A stretch of 64,000 nucleotides of DNA from Bryobacteraceae bacterium (GTDB lineage: Bacteria; Acidobacteriota; Terriglobia; Bryobacterales; Bryobacteraceae), in contig JAHCHE010000007.1 in assembly GCA_026129905.1 (NCBI GenBank), forward strand, positions 62,001 through 126,000. Reading direction: 5' to 3'. The position numbers were made by a program, and so were the translations under genes. A model generated the notes under the pieces. The model had not been told where the DNA came from. It worked only from the letters and a program-made list of their open reading frames with translations, and ran no database searches. Below are positions 39,105-47,415 of this stretch, piece after piece (the first letter of the stretch is position 1; the number at the start of each line of letters is the position of its first letter).

Positions 39105-41027
39105 TTGTCGAGTCCAGAAACCGCGCCTTTACACGATCCGGCGGCCGAAGAGGAGCGGCAGCTCGTCCGCACCTGGCGGTCGCCCACCGGCTTCCCCGGG
39201 TGGTTTCTGCCCGTAAACCAAAGGGAGATCGGGAAACGCTTCATCGTGACGGCGTTCGGCTTCTTCATCGCCGCGGGCATCCTGGCGCTGCTGATGCGGG
39301 TGCAGCTTGCGCACCCCCGGCTGGAGTTCCTGAGCCCGGACCTTTACAACCAGTTCTTCACGATGCACGGCGTGACGATGATGTTCCTGTTCGCCATACC
39401 GGTGATGGAAGGCATGGCCATCTACCTGGCGCCGCTGATGATCGGGACGCGCGACATGGCGCTGCCCAGGCTGAACGCGTTCGGCTACTACGTGTTCCTG
39501 CTCGGGGGCTTGCTGCTGTACGCGGGATTCGCGGTGGGGCTGGCGCCGGACGTGGGCTGGTTCGCGTACCCTCCGCTGGCGGGGGCCGAGTACTCTCCGA
39601 CGCTACGGGCGGATTTCTACGCGACGCTGATCGCGTTTATCGAGGTGGCGGCGCTGGTGGCGGCGGTGGAACTGGTGGTGACGATCTTCAAGCAGCGGGC
39701 GCCGGGCATGTCGCTCAACCGCATGCCGCTGTTCGTGTGGGCCATTTTGGTGACCGCCTTCATGATCGTGTTCGCGATGCCGGCGGTGATGGTGGCCAGC
39801 ATGATGCTCGCGCTCGACCGGACGGTGGGCACGCATTTCTTCGCCGCGTCCGGCGCGGGAGGACCGGTGCTGTGGCAGCATCTGTTCTGGTTCTTCGGCC
39901 ACCCGGAGGTGTACATCATCTTCATCCCGGCGCTCGGGATGGTGTCGTCGATCGTCGGGACGTTCGCGCGGCGGCCGCTGTTCGGATACACGGCGCTGGT
40001 GCTTTCGCTGATCGCCACGGGATTCCTGGGCTTCGGCCTGTGGGTGCATCACATGTTCACGGTAGGGCTGCCGCAGTTGGCCATGAGTTTCTTCACCGGC
40101 GCGAGCCTGCTGATTGCGATCCCGAGCGGGGTACAGATCTTCTGCTGGATCGCCACGCTGTGGATGGGAAAGCCGGTGATCAGGACTCCGCTGCTGTTCG
40201 TCCTGGGCTTCTTCTTCATCTTCACGCTGGGCGGCCTAACCGGGGTGATGGTGGCCTCGGTCCCGTTCGACCAGCAGGCGCACGACACGTTCTTCCTGGT
40301 CGCTCACTTTCATTACGTGCTGATCGGAGGGTCGGTGTTCCCGCTGATGGGAGGCCTGTACTTCTGGTGGCCGAAGTTCACGGGGCGGATGATGAGCGAG
40401 AAGATGGGCGTCGCCAGTTTCGCGCTGCTGTTCATCGGCTTCAACGTCACCTTTTTCCCGATGCACGAACTCGGGCTCATCGGCATGCCCCGCAGGGTCT
40501 ACACCTACGTCGAAGGCATGGGGTGGGATAACCTGAACTTCATCGCGACGGTGGGCGCGGCGGTGCTGACGCTGGGCTTTGCCGTCACACTGATCAACGC
40601 GATCTGGAGTTGGTTCCGCGGCAGGGAGGCGGGACCAAATCCCTGGAACGGGGACAGTCTTGAATGGGCCACGGCGTCGCCTCCGCCCGTCTATAACTTC
40701 CGGCATCCGCCGGTGGTCCGGGGCCGCTGGCCGATGTGGGAGAACCCGCAGCCTGAAGATCGCGTGACAGGCCTTCGGCCCGACAGGCGCGAAGTCCTGA
40801 TCACGACGGTCCTGGATGCGAGGCCGCAGGGAATCGCCGTTCTTCCGGGGCCCTCGATCTGGCCCTTTCTGCTGGCGCTTGCGGTGTGCGTTGCGTTCGG
40901 GGGCTTCATGATCCATCCGGCGTTCTTCCTGGTGGGTTTCTTCGCCGCGTTTGCGATCGTGGTGGCCTGGCACTGGCCGGGCGAGGAAGAACGGCTTCCT
41001 CCGTGGAAGGAGAGAACGAGAGAATGA
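39105..41027 (+). CDS. ctaD: Cytochrome c oxidase subunit I, with Gln in place of the K-channel Lys
   Basis: A 640-residue haem-copper oxidase core. Haem ligand His88 (MHGVTMMFL), CuB site His266-Pro-Glu268-Val-Tyr270, His315-His316 (WVHHMF), and haem ligands His401/His403 (VAHFHYVLIGG) are present. The segment IPSGVQIFCWIATLWMG has Gln344 where A-type oxidases carry the K-channel lysine (GxK). The C-terminus is extended by two more membrane helices (PFLLALAVCVAFGGFMIHPA). The TTG start at 39105 is supported by GAGGAG 5 nt upstream. Next gene overlaps by ATGA. Confidence 0.93.
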   Translation: MSSPETAPLHDPAAEEERQLVRTWRSPTGFPGWFLPVNQREIGKRFIVTAFGFFIAAGILALLMRVQLAHPRLEFLSPDLYNQFFTMHGVTMMFLFAIPVMEGMAIYLAPLMIGTRDMALPRLNAFGYYVFLLGGLLLYAGFAVGLAPDVGWFAYPPLAGAEYSPTLRADFYATLIAFIEVAALVAAVELVVTIFKQRAPGMSLNRMPLFVWAILVTAFMIVFAMPAVMVASMMLALDRTVGTHFFAASGAGGPVLWQHLFWFFGHPEVYIIFIPALGMVSSIVGTFARRPLFGYTALVLSLIATGFLGFGLWVHHMFTVGLPQLAMSFFTGASLLIAIPSGVQIFCWIATLWMGKPVIRTPLLFVLGFFFIFTLGGLTGVMVASVPFDQQAHDTFFLVAHFHYVLIGGSVFPLMGGLYFWWPKFTGRMMSEKMGVASFALLFIGFNVTFFPMHELGLIGMPRRVYTYVEGMGWDNLNFIATVGAAVLTLGFAVTLINAIWSWFRGREAGPNPWNGDSLEWATASPPPVYNFRHPPVVRGRWPMWENPQPEDRVTGLRPDRREVLITTVLDARPQGIAVLPGPSIWPFLLALAVCVAFGGFMIHPAFFLVGFFAAFAIVVAWHWPGEEERLPPWKERTRE

Positions 41028-41626
41028 ACGGCGAACCGGTCGATGTCAGGCGCCTCTCGGTCTACCACTTCGGAAACCAGGGCCCGCTGTACTGGGGGAT
41101 ACTCGGCGTGCTGGCGATCGAGTCCGTGGTTTTCGGATCGCTGATCGCGAGTTATTTGTATATGCGCATGGGGGAGGTTCAATGGCCGCCGCCGGGGACC
41201 GCGGAACCCAAGCTCTTACTGCCGACGATTTATACCGCGATTCTGCTGGCGAGCAGCATTCCGGTGTACTGGGGCGACAGCGGGATTGAGCGCAACGACG
41301 CCCGCGCGCTGCGCTGGGGGATGCTGATTGGCATTGCGATGGCGCTGGGGTTCCTCGCGCTGAAGGCGATCGAGTATTCCGATATCGACTATTTTTGGAA
41401 CAGCCACGCCTATGGCTCGATCGTGTGGGCGATCAGCGGCTTCCATGCGCTGCACGTACTATCGCTGGTGCTGAAGACGATCGTGATCGACATACTGGCG
41501 TGGCGCGGCTACTTCAATGCGGAACGGCGGCTCGGCGTGACGATCAACGGGATCTACTGGCACTTTGTGGTGGTGGTCTGGATCCCGCTGTATTTTCTTA
41601 TTTACTGGTCGCCGCGCATGCTCTGA
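41024..41626 (+). CDS. ctaE: Cytochrome c oxidase subunit III
   Basis: A 200-residue membrane protein with five hydrophobic segments (YWGILGVLAIESVVFGSLIA, LLLPTIYTAILLASSIPVYW, MLIGIAMALGFLALKAIEY, AISGFHALHVLSLVLKTIVI, YWHFVVVVWIPLYFLIYWSP). GFHALHV and YWHFVVVVW are subunit III signatures. ATG 41024 overlaps the subunit I stop. The protein stabilises the catalytic core; it is the short five-helix form. Confidence 0.92.
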   Translation: MNGEPVDVRRLSVYHFGNQGPLYWGILGVLAIESVVFGSLIASYLYMRMGEVQWPPPGTAEPKLLLPTIYTAILLASSIPVYWGDSGIERNDARALRWGMLIGIAMALGFLALKAIEYSDIDYFWNSHAYGSIVWAISGFHALHVLSLVLKTIVIDILAWRGYFNAERRLGVTINGIYWHFVVVVWIPLYFLIYWSPRML

Positions 41627-41635
41627 GGAGGACCC

Positions 41636-42013
41636 TTGCGACCGGATGCGGACACTTACTATTCGGAACCACGGGGCATGCTGACGCTGTGGGCGGGGCT
41701 GTTGCTGGGGCCGATCGCGTGGCTGGCGCACCAGGCCTCGAGCTATCTGCTGGTCTACTGGTCGTGCGGGACGGGACACCGTTTCGCGTTCCACATTGTG
41801 AGCGTCCTGATGCTGGCCGCGGCCGGCGCGGGCGCGTGGCTGGCGCTGGGGGCGTGGAGAGGGACGGGGAAAGGGTGGGCGGACGACGGCGGCGGGCGCA
41901 GCGACCGGGGCCGCTTCATGGCGGTGGCGGGTATGATGGCCAGCGGCCTGTTCGCGCTGGCGATCGTAGCGCAGTGGATTCCTACGTTCTTAGTGGACCC
42001 GTGCGTGAGGTGA
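41636..42013 (+). CDS. Small membrane protein of the oxidase operon
   Basis: A 125-residue protein with three hydrophobic segments (GMLTLWAGLLLGPIAWLAHQ; FHIVSVLMLAAAGAGAWLAL; AVAGMMASGLFALAIVAQWI). TTG start with GAGGAG 5 nt upstream. I do not recognise a named family; its place between subunit III and a cytochrome c suggests an accessory (subunit IV-like) or assembly role. Confidence 0.7.
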   Translation: MRPDADTYYSEPRGMLTLWAGLLLGPIAWLAHQASSYLLVYWSCGTGHRFAFHIVSVLMLAAAGAGAWLALGAWRGTGKGWADDGGGRSDRGRFMAVAGMMASGLFALAIVAQWIPTFLVDPCVR

Positions 42014-42017
42014 AGAG

Positions 42018-42404
42018 TTGAAAGCAAAAGCGTGGATCGCGCCGTCGCTTCTGGCCGCCGCCATTCTGGGGCTTTCCGGTTGTGGCGAAAACGCAGCCGC
42101 AGTGCTGGGCGAACAGGCAACCGGGGGCGATGCGCAACTGGGACGCAAGCTCACTTTCCGCCACGACTGCGGCTCGTGCCACATTATTCCGGGAGTGGCG
42201 GCCGCGAACGGGACTGTCGGCCCGACGCTGGAGCGGTTCGGCCGGCGAGGGTACATCGCCGGCGCACTGCCGAACACTCCCGAGAACCTGGTTGAGTGGA
42301 TCGTGGAGCCGCATCGGATCCGGCCGAACTCCGGCATGCCGGATCTCGGAGTCTCCCCGGATCAGGCGCGGCACATGGCCGCCTACCTCTACTCCCTGCA
42401 ATGA
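42018..42404 (+). CDS. Lipoprotein cytochrome c
   Basis: A 128-residue monohaem cytochrome c: lipobox AAAILGLSGCGEN, haem site HDCGSCHIIPGV, Met ligand in NSGMPDLGVSPD. It resembles the fused cytochrome domain of subunit II and the last domain of the next gene (VGPxLxRF, LPNTPENLVEWIVEPHRI), so these three arose from one cytochrome type. TTG start at 42018, ATGA overlap with the next gene. Confidence 0.88.
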   Translation: MKAKAWIAPSLLAAAILGLSGCGENAAAVLGEQATGGDAQLGRKLTFRHDCGSCHIIPGVAAANGTVGPTLERFGRRGYIAGALPNTPENLVEWIVEPHRIRPNSGMPDLGVSPDQARHMAAYLYSLQ

Positions 42405-43465
42405 GAGCTCTATTCCGCACCTTGATCGGACTGGCCATCGCCGCCCTGGGGCTGGCAGGCGCCGCGGCGCAAACACTGCGGCGCGAGCGCTCCGGCCCGG
42501 ACATTCAGCCGAACCAGGGCAGCCGGATGAAACTGATCCTGAAGACGGTGATTGCGACCGTGGCGGCGGGCCTGATCCTGCTGGGCGTGGGCGGATTCGC
42601 GTTCATGTACTCGGGCGTCTACGACATCGCCGCGAACGAACCGCACAACCCGATCGTGCAATGGGCGCTGGAGACGGCCAGCGACCGGTCGGTGATCTTT
42701 CACGCCAGGCGCATTCAGGCGCCGGACATCCAGGACCCGGCCCTCGTGCGGCAGGGACTGATACGCTACCGCGAGCACTGCCTTCCGTGTCACGGGGCGC
42801 CGGGGGTCGCGCGCGAGGCCCTCGGGCGTGGGATCCTGCCCGATCCGCCGCCGCTGATGACGGTGGCCGGCCGCTGGACGGACCCGCAGCTTTACTGGAT
42901 ACTCACGAACGGGCTCAAGATGTCGGGCATGCCGGCTTTGGGCATGCAGTTGAACGAGGCGGACCGTTGGTCGGTGGTCGCGTTTGTTCGCCGGATGGAA
43001 TGGCTCTCTCCGGCCGAGTACCGGGAGTTCGTCGCCGCGCTGGAGGCTGAGCCGACCGCGGCGCCGGTCCAGTGGGTGCTGGAGGACGACCAGGGACTGA
43101 CCAAGCTCGAGGCCGAAGGAAACCCGGAGCGTGGGAGGCAACTGATGCGCACGCTGGGCTGCGTCGCGTGCCACGCGATTCCGGGGCGCGCGGAAGCGAC
43201 GGTGGGCCCGCCGCTCACGCGTTTCGTCGAGCGCCAATTCATCGCCGGTTCCAGCGCGAACACTCCCAAGAACCTGCAAGCCTGGATTCTGGACCCGGAG
43301 CGACTGGAGCCGGGAACGGCGATGCCGAACGTGGGAGCAACTCCCGAGCAGGCGCTGCACCTGGCGGCGTACCTGTACACCTTAGGCGACCCGCAGCGAG
43401 TCCAGCGGCTGCGGCGGAAACCGGCGCGGAACGGCGGCGAGCCCGTTGGCCGGAGCCTCCCGTGA
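42401..43465 (+). CDS. Dihaem cytochrome c
   Basis: About 354 residues with two haem sites: EHCLPCHGAPGVA near residue 127 and LGCVACHAIPGRA near 250, with Met ligands in KMSGMPALGM and GTAMPNVGAT. The N-terminus is unusual: LIGLAIAALGLAGAAAQT is one signal-like stretch and, 42 residues on, MKLILKTVIATVAAGLILLG is another. ATG 42527 may therefore be the true start, or a small upstream peptide has fused. The C-terminal domain is close to the preceding cytochrome. Confidence 0.85.
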   Translation: MRALFRTLIGLAIAALGLAGAAAQTLRRERSGPDIQPNQGSRMKLILKTVIATVAAGLILLGVGGFAFMYSGVYDIAANEPHNPIVQWALETASDRSVIFHARRIQAPDIQDPALVRQGLIRYREHCLPCHGAPGVAREALGRGILPDPPPLMTVAGRWTDPQLYWILTNGLKMSGMPALGMQLNEADRWSVVAFVRRMEWLSPAEYREFVAALEAEPTAAPVQWVLEDDQGLTKLEAEGNPERGRQLMRTLGCVACHAIPGRAEATVGPPLTRFVERQFIAGSSANTPKNLQAWILDPERLEPGTAMPNVGATPEQALHLAAYLYTLGDPQRVQRLRRKPARNGGEPVGRSLP

Positions 43466-44394
43466 GAATGATGGCGCGAGTAGCGGCCGCCATCGCCTTG
43501 ACGGCGATACGGGCGGCGGCGCACGAGGGTGAGCCGCTGGAGCCGCACGACCTGCCCACGGCCTGGGTGCTCGACCCTTGGATTCTGATTCCGCTGGCGC
43601 TCTCCGGCTGGCTCTATTGGCGCGGGTCGCGGCCTTTGTGGGCGGACAAACCGGGCCGCGGCATCCGCCGCTGGGAGGCCAGAGCCTTCTGGGCGGGGTG
43701 GGCGGCGCTCGCGGTGGCGCTGGTTTCCCCGCTGCACGCCCTCGGCGAGGCGCTCTTCTCCGCGCACATGGCGCAGCACGAACTGATGATGGTTGTCGCG
43801 GCGCCGCTAGTGGTCCTGGGCCGTCCGCTGGTCCCCTTCCTGTGGGGGCTTCCGCTCTCCTGGAGGCGGCGCGCCGGTCGGCTGGGGCAGTATGGCTGGT
43901 TTCAGGCCGGGTGGCGGGCGCTCAGCCATCCGCTGTCGGCCTGGTCCATTCATGCCGTGGCGGTGTGGATCTGGCACGTGCCCGGGTTGTACGAGGCGAC
44001 CGTTGAGAACGATTTGATCCACACGTTTCAACACGTGAGCTTTCTGGGGTCGGCGCTGCTCTTCTGGTGGGCGCTGATCCACGGCCGCGAGGCGGGCATG
44101 GGCCATGGCGCCGCCATCGTCTATGTCTTCACAACGGCGCTGCACGGCGGAGCGCTCGGCGCCATCCTTACGTTCGCTCCCACGACATGGTACCCGATCT
44201 ACGAGAACACAACCTGGGCCTGGGGGCTCACGGCGCTGGAGGACCAGCAACTCGCGGGGCTGATCATGTGGATTCCCGCGGGCTTGCTCTATGCTGTCGC
44301 CGCGCTGGCGCTGGCGGTGAGCCTGATGCGGGAGTCGGAGGCAAGCCTCATCCGGCGCGAGGCCGAGGCCAGGACGCGGCATGCCGAAGGGTGA
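43462..44394 (+). CDS. ctaG: Cytochrome c oxidase assembly factor CtaG (caa3 type)
   Basis: A 310-residue membrane protein of the caa3_CtaG family, which delivers or helps insert copper into oxidase. About seven hydrophobic segments; conserved His-rich pieces AHMAQHELMMVVAAPLVVLG, WIWHVPGLYEA and IHTFQHVSFLGSALLFWW match the family. An N-terminal signal-like stretch precedes AHEGEPL. GTG 43462 overlaps the upstream stop and has GGAG 6 nt before it. Last gene of the operon. Confidence 0.92.
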   Translation: MRMMARVAAAIALTAIRAAAHEGEPLEPHDLPTAWVLDPWILIPLALSGWLYWRGSRPLWADKPGRGIRRWEARAFWAGWAALAVALVSPLHALGEALFSAHMAQHELMMVVAAPLVVLGRPLVPFLWGLPLSWRRRAGRLGQYGWFQAGWRALSHPLSAWSIHAVAVWIWHVPGLYEATVENDLIHTFQHVSFLGSALLFWWALIHGREAGMGHGAAIVYVFTTALHGGALGAILTFAPTTWYPIYENTTWAWGLTALEDQQLAGLIMWIPAGLLYAVAALALAVSLMRESEASLIRREAEARTRHAEG

Positions 44395-44427
44395 CGCCGG
44401 TAAGCTTGCGCTAAGCCCGGGTTTCAG

Positions 44428-44463
44428 GCCACCGATGGACACCGATTCACACCGATAACACCG
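44428..44463 (+). repeat. Three 10-nt imperfect repeats (second dispersed repeat type)
   Basis: Three imperfect 10-nt copies of CACCGATNNA at 44430-44459 sit between ctaG and the hydrolase gene. The pattern is reminiscent of another repeat seen between genes in many environmental bacteria; only one instance exists here. Confidence 0.55.
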
Positions 44464-44489
44464 CGCGGCAGGGCCGTAACAACGGTGGA

Positions 44490-45347
44490 ATGAGAAGACC
44501 GGAAGTCGTGAGGATTGGGATTGAAGGCGCTGAAGTGGCGGTCCGCCTGGCGGGCGATCGGGAGAAGCCGGCGCTGCTCCTGATCCATGGCTTTCCAGGT
44601 TCGTCGGAATCGTTTCGGAACGTGACCGGCGCCCTCGCGGGGGACTGCTTCGTAATCGCGCCGGACCTTCCGGGGTTCGGACGCTCCGAGCCTGTCGAAC
44701 GGCCCTCATTTTCGGGTTTCGCGGATACGATCGACGGATTGCTGGCGCGGCTCGGCGCCGGGTCCTTCCACCTTTACCTCCACGATTATGGAGCGGCGGT
44801 AGGGCTTCATCTCGCCACGCGCGCGCCGCGCAGGATACGGAGCCTTATCGTCCAGAATGCCAATGCCCACGAGAGCGGGATGGGGCCGCAATGGTCAGCC
44901 ACCAGAGCGTATTGGAATGATCCGACGCCGGAGCGGGAAGCCGAGGCGACCGCACACCTGACCTTGGAGGGGACGCGCGACCAATACGTGGGCGGCGTGC
45001 CCCGGGATATCGCCGAGCGCATCGATCCGAGGCTGTGGGAGGAGGACTGGCGGGTTATGTCGCTCCCCGGCCGGTTGGAGACGCAGCGCGCGCTGGCGCT
45101 CGACTATCGGAGCCATTTCGCGCGGTTCGGGGAGATCGCGGACTATCTCGATCGTTGGCAACCCCCGGCGCTGATGCTATGGGGACGGCACGATGTCTTC
45201 TTCGAACTGGAGGAGACGGTCTCGTGGATGAAGGCGCTCCCGCGCATGGAAGCGCACATCCTCGACGGCCCGCATTTTCTGCTTGAGACCCATGCGGCCG
45301 AATGCGCGGCGCTGATGAGCGCCTTCGTCAGGCGCGCGGAGGGGTAG
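44490..45347 (+). CDS. Alpha/beta hydrolase (epoxide hydrolase/haloalkane dehalogenase-like)
   Basis: A 285-residue hydrolase: LLLIHGFPGSSESFRNV supplies the oxyanion region, APDLPGFGRSEPV follows, and LYLHDYGAAVGLHLA has Asp as nucleophile instead of Ser, as in epoxide hydrolases and haloalkane dehalogenases. LMLWGRHDVFF holds the acid Asp and DGPHFLLETHA the catalytic His. The physiological substrate is unknown. It is alone between two operons. Confidence 0.88.
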   Translation: MRRPEVVRIGIEGAEVAVRLAGDREKPALLLIHGFPGSSESFRNVTGALAGDCFVIAPDLPGFGRSEPVERPSFSGFADTIDGLLARLGAGSFHLYLHDYGAAVGLHLATRAPRRIRSLIVQNANAHESGMGPQWSATRAYWNDPTPEREAEATAHLTLEGTRDQYVGGVPRDIAERIDPRLWEEDWRVMSLPGRLETQRALALDYRSHFARFGEIADYLDRWQPPALMLWGRHDVFFELEETVSWMKALPRMEAHILDGPHFLLETHAAECAALMSAFVRRAEG

Positions 45348-45533
45348 CGGCCGATCTCGGCCAGGCGCTTGGGGGGAATGGGCCGGCGCGCCTGTTTCGA
45401 TGCACGACCCGGCGCCAGGAGGAAAGCCGGTTGGAAAACCGGCTCCTGGCGGGACTGGGAGTCCCGCGCAGCCTACGAGGCTGCCTACGAGGCTGCCCGC
45501 CTCTGAATCCAAGACCTACAGCGAGGTAGAAGA

Positions 45534-46709
45534 TCAGTAGCGGGGCATGGCGGGATCGACCCGCTCGGCCCAGAGGTTCGTGCCGCCGCGCATGTTTTTT
45601 ACTTTGCGGAAGCCGGCCTGACGGAGGAAGCCGACGGCGCGGGCCGAACGCTGGCCCACTTTGCAGACGGCGACGATCTCGTCGGCCGTGTCCAACTCGT
45701 GCATGCGGCTGGGGAGTTGGCCCAGCGGGATATCCTTGGAGTTCGGCAGACGGCAAATCTGCAACTCGTGCGGCTCGCGAACGTCGAGAAGGACGAAGCG
45801 GTCGCCGCTGTCGTACTTCTTCTTGACTTCGACCGGATCGATCTCCCACTCGGCGGGGCTGGACGGCGCCTCGTGGCCGATCGCGGGAACGCCGCAGAAC
45901 TCGTTGTAGTCGATCAGCTCCCGGATGGTGGGGTTGTCGCCGCAGACGGGGCATTCGCGATTCTTGCGCAGCTTCAGCTCGCGGAAGCGCATGGCCAAAG
46001 CGTCGTACAGCAGGAGGCGGCCGACCAGCGGTTCGCCCGCGCCGAGGATGAGCTTCACGGTTTCGGTGGCCTGGATGACTCCGATCGTGCCCGGAAGAAT
46101 GCCAAGGACGCCTCCCTCGGCGCAACTCGGAACCAGACCGGCCGGCGGCGGCTCGGGATAGAGGCAGCGATAGCAGGGGCCGTCCCGGTAGGCGAATACC
46201 GTCGCCTGGCCCTCGAACCGGAAGATGGAGCCGTAGACGTTCGGCTTGCCGAGGATGACGCAGGCGTCATTGACCAGGTAGCGGGTCGGGAAATTGTCCG
46301 TGCCGTCGACGACGATGTCGTACTCGCGGATGACGTCGAGAGCGTTTTCGCTGGTGAGCGCCGCCTCGTAGCCGTCGAGCCGGATGTGCGGGTTGATATC
46401 GGTCATCCGCTCGATGGCGGAATCGAGCTTGCGACGGCCAACATCCTTCGTTCTGTGAATGATTTGGCGCTGTAAATTCGTGTAATCCACGACGTCAAAA
46501 TCCACCAGGCCAATGCGGCCGACGCCGGCGGCGGCGAGGTAGAGTCCGAGCGGCGAGCCGAGGCCTCCGGCGCCGATCAACAGCACCTTGGCCTGCTTGA
46601 GTTTGAGCTGACCCCCCATGGCCACCTCGGGCATGATGAGGTGGCGGCTGTAGCGGAGGATCTCCTCGTTCGACAGCGTAACCGGAGGGGCGAATACGTC
46701 AGTCGCCAT
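45534..46709 (-). CDS. moeZ: ThiF/MoeB-type sulfur-carrier activating enzyme with rhodanese domain (MoeZ-like)
   Basis: A 391-residue E1-like enzyme. VLLIGAGGLGSPLGLYLAAA binds ATP; DFDVVDYTNLQRQIIH is the family signature; CYRCLYPEPPP and CPVCGDN are the zinc Cys pairs; the rhodanese domain (about 285-391) has VCKVGQRSARA with active Cys. It adenylates the C-terminus of the sulfur carrier and transfers sulfur to give the thiocarboxylate. The start overlaps the cysO stop by 11 nt. Confidence 0.92.
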   Translation of the reverse strand: MATDVFAPPVTLSNEEILRYSRHLIMPEVAMGGQLKLKQAKVLLIGAGGLGSPLGLYLAAAGVGRIGLVDFDVVDYTNLQRQIIHRTKDVGRRKLDSAIERMTDINPHIRLDGYEAALTSENALDVIREYDIVVDGTDNFPTRYLVNDACVILGKPNVYGSIFRFEGQATVFAYRDGPCYRCLYPEPPPAGLVPSCAEGGVLGILPGTIGVIQATETVKLILGAGEPLVGRLLLYDALAMRFRELKLRKNRECPVCGDNPTIRELIDYNEFCGVPAIGHEAPSSPAEWEIDPVEVKKKYDSGDRFVLLDVREPHELQICRLPNSKDIPLGQLPSRMHELDTADEIVAVCKVGQRSARAVGFLRQAGFRKVKNMRGGTNLWAERVDPAMPRY

Positions 46710-46983
46710 GGGCGCCTCCCGCGATGCTGGGAACGATGGAGACGGTGTCCTTGTCGGTCAACGGGGTGGCTTCGCGCTGTAGATAACGGATGTCCTCGTC
46801 GTTGACATAGACATTGACGAAGCTCCGCAGTTTGCCTTCGTCGCTGTAGAGATGGCGGCGTAGTTCGTCGTAACGGCCGGTGAGTTCACCGAGGACTTCA
46901 CCGACGGTGGCGCCGCTCAGCTCAACGCTGTCGAGCTTGTCTGAATACTGCCGCAAGGGCGTGGGAATCAATACCTTGGCCAT
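46699..46983 (-). CDS. cysO: CysO-like ubiquitin-fold sulfur carrier with a C-terminal tail
   Basis: A 94-residue MoaD/ThiS-fold protein: AKVLIPTPLRQYSDKLDSVE, GATVGEVLGELTGRYDEL, FVNVYVNDEDIRYLQ, DTVSIVPSIAGG. The reactive Gly-Gly is not terminal: AHGD follows. Tails of this kind in related carriers are removed by a JAMM protease before activation, and a JAMM gene is adjacent. The tail codons overlap the moeZ start, so coupling of the genes might be the evolutionary cause. Confidence 0.9.
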   Translation of the reverse strand: MAKVLIPTPLRQYSDKLDSVELSGATVGEVLGELTGRYDELRRHLYSDEGKLRSFVNVYVNDEDIRYLQREATPLTDKDTVSIVPSIAGGAHGD

Positions 46984-46992
46984 TTCAGGCTC

Positions 46993-47415
46993 CTAATTTG
47001 GATAAACTAATTCTTCGCTGTCCGCCGCCGTCTGGTCCGCGTTAGGCAGATAACAGGCGGCATGATCGAACTCGCCGCCCTTTACCGACAGCACGACAAA
47101 GGAGTACCAGGGACACGAGTTCTTCAGGTCCGTCGCCGAGAAGTAGGCGTCGGCGTCGGGATGGGAGTGAAAGATCCCGATGAGGTCCAGGCCCTGGCGC
47201 CTGGCTTCGCGGTCGGCGCGCAGGAGGTCCTCTGGACGGAGTTCGTAGCGGTTGCCCCGTTCGCCCTGGTAGGCGTTTTCCAGCTCGACGGCAACCTTGA
47301 CGGTCTTGTGGCTGTTGTCGATGGCGCCGAGCATGGCGCCGCAGCACTCGTCCGGATAGGCCGACCGTGCGTGGGCCACCATCCGGTCCCACGCGTCTTT
47401 TTCAATCCGGATCAT
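46993..47415 (-). CDS. mec: JAMM/MPN+ metalloprotease (Mec-like)
   Basis: A 140-residue zinc protease: PDECCGAMLG supplies the Glu, and FHSHPDADAYFSATD is the JAMM motif H-S-H-P-x7-S-x2-D. In Mycobacterium the homologue releases cysteine from the CysO-cysteine adduct. Here it may also trim the AHGD tail. ATG 47415 lies within the end of cysM (14-nt overlap) and directly precedes IRIEKDAWDRMV. Confidence 0.9.
   Translation of the reverse strand: MIRIEKDAWDRMVAHARSAYPDECCGAMLGAIDNSHKTVKVAVELENAYQGERGNRYELRPEDLLRADREARRQGLDLIGIFHSHPDADAYFSATDLKNSCPWYSFVVLSVKGGEFDHAACYLPNADQTAADSEELVYPN

Noticed and set aside
38597-40531. 644-codon plus-strand open frame overlapping oxidase subunits II and I
   Set aside because: The two oxidase genes in another frame have complete metal-ligand motifs; this frame is a high-GC shadow.
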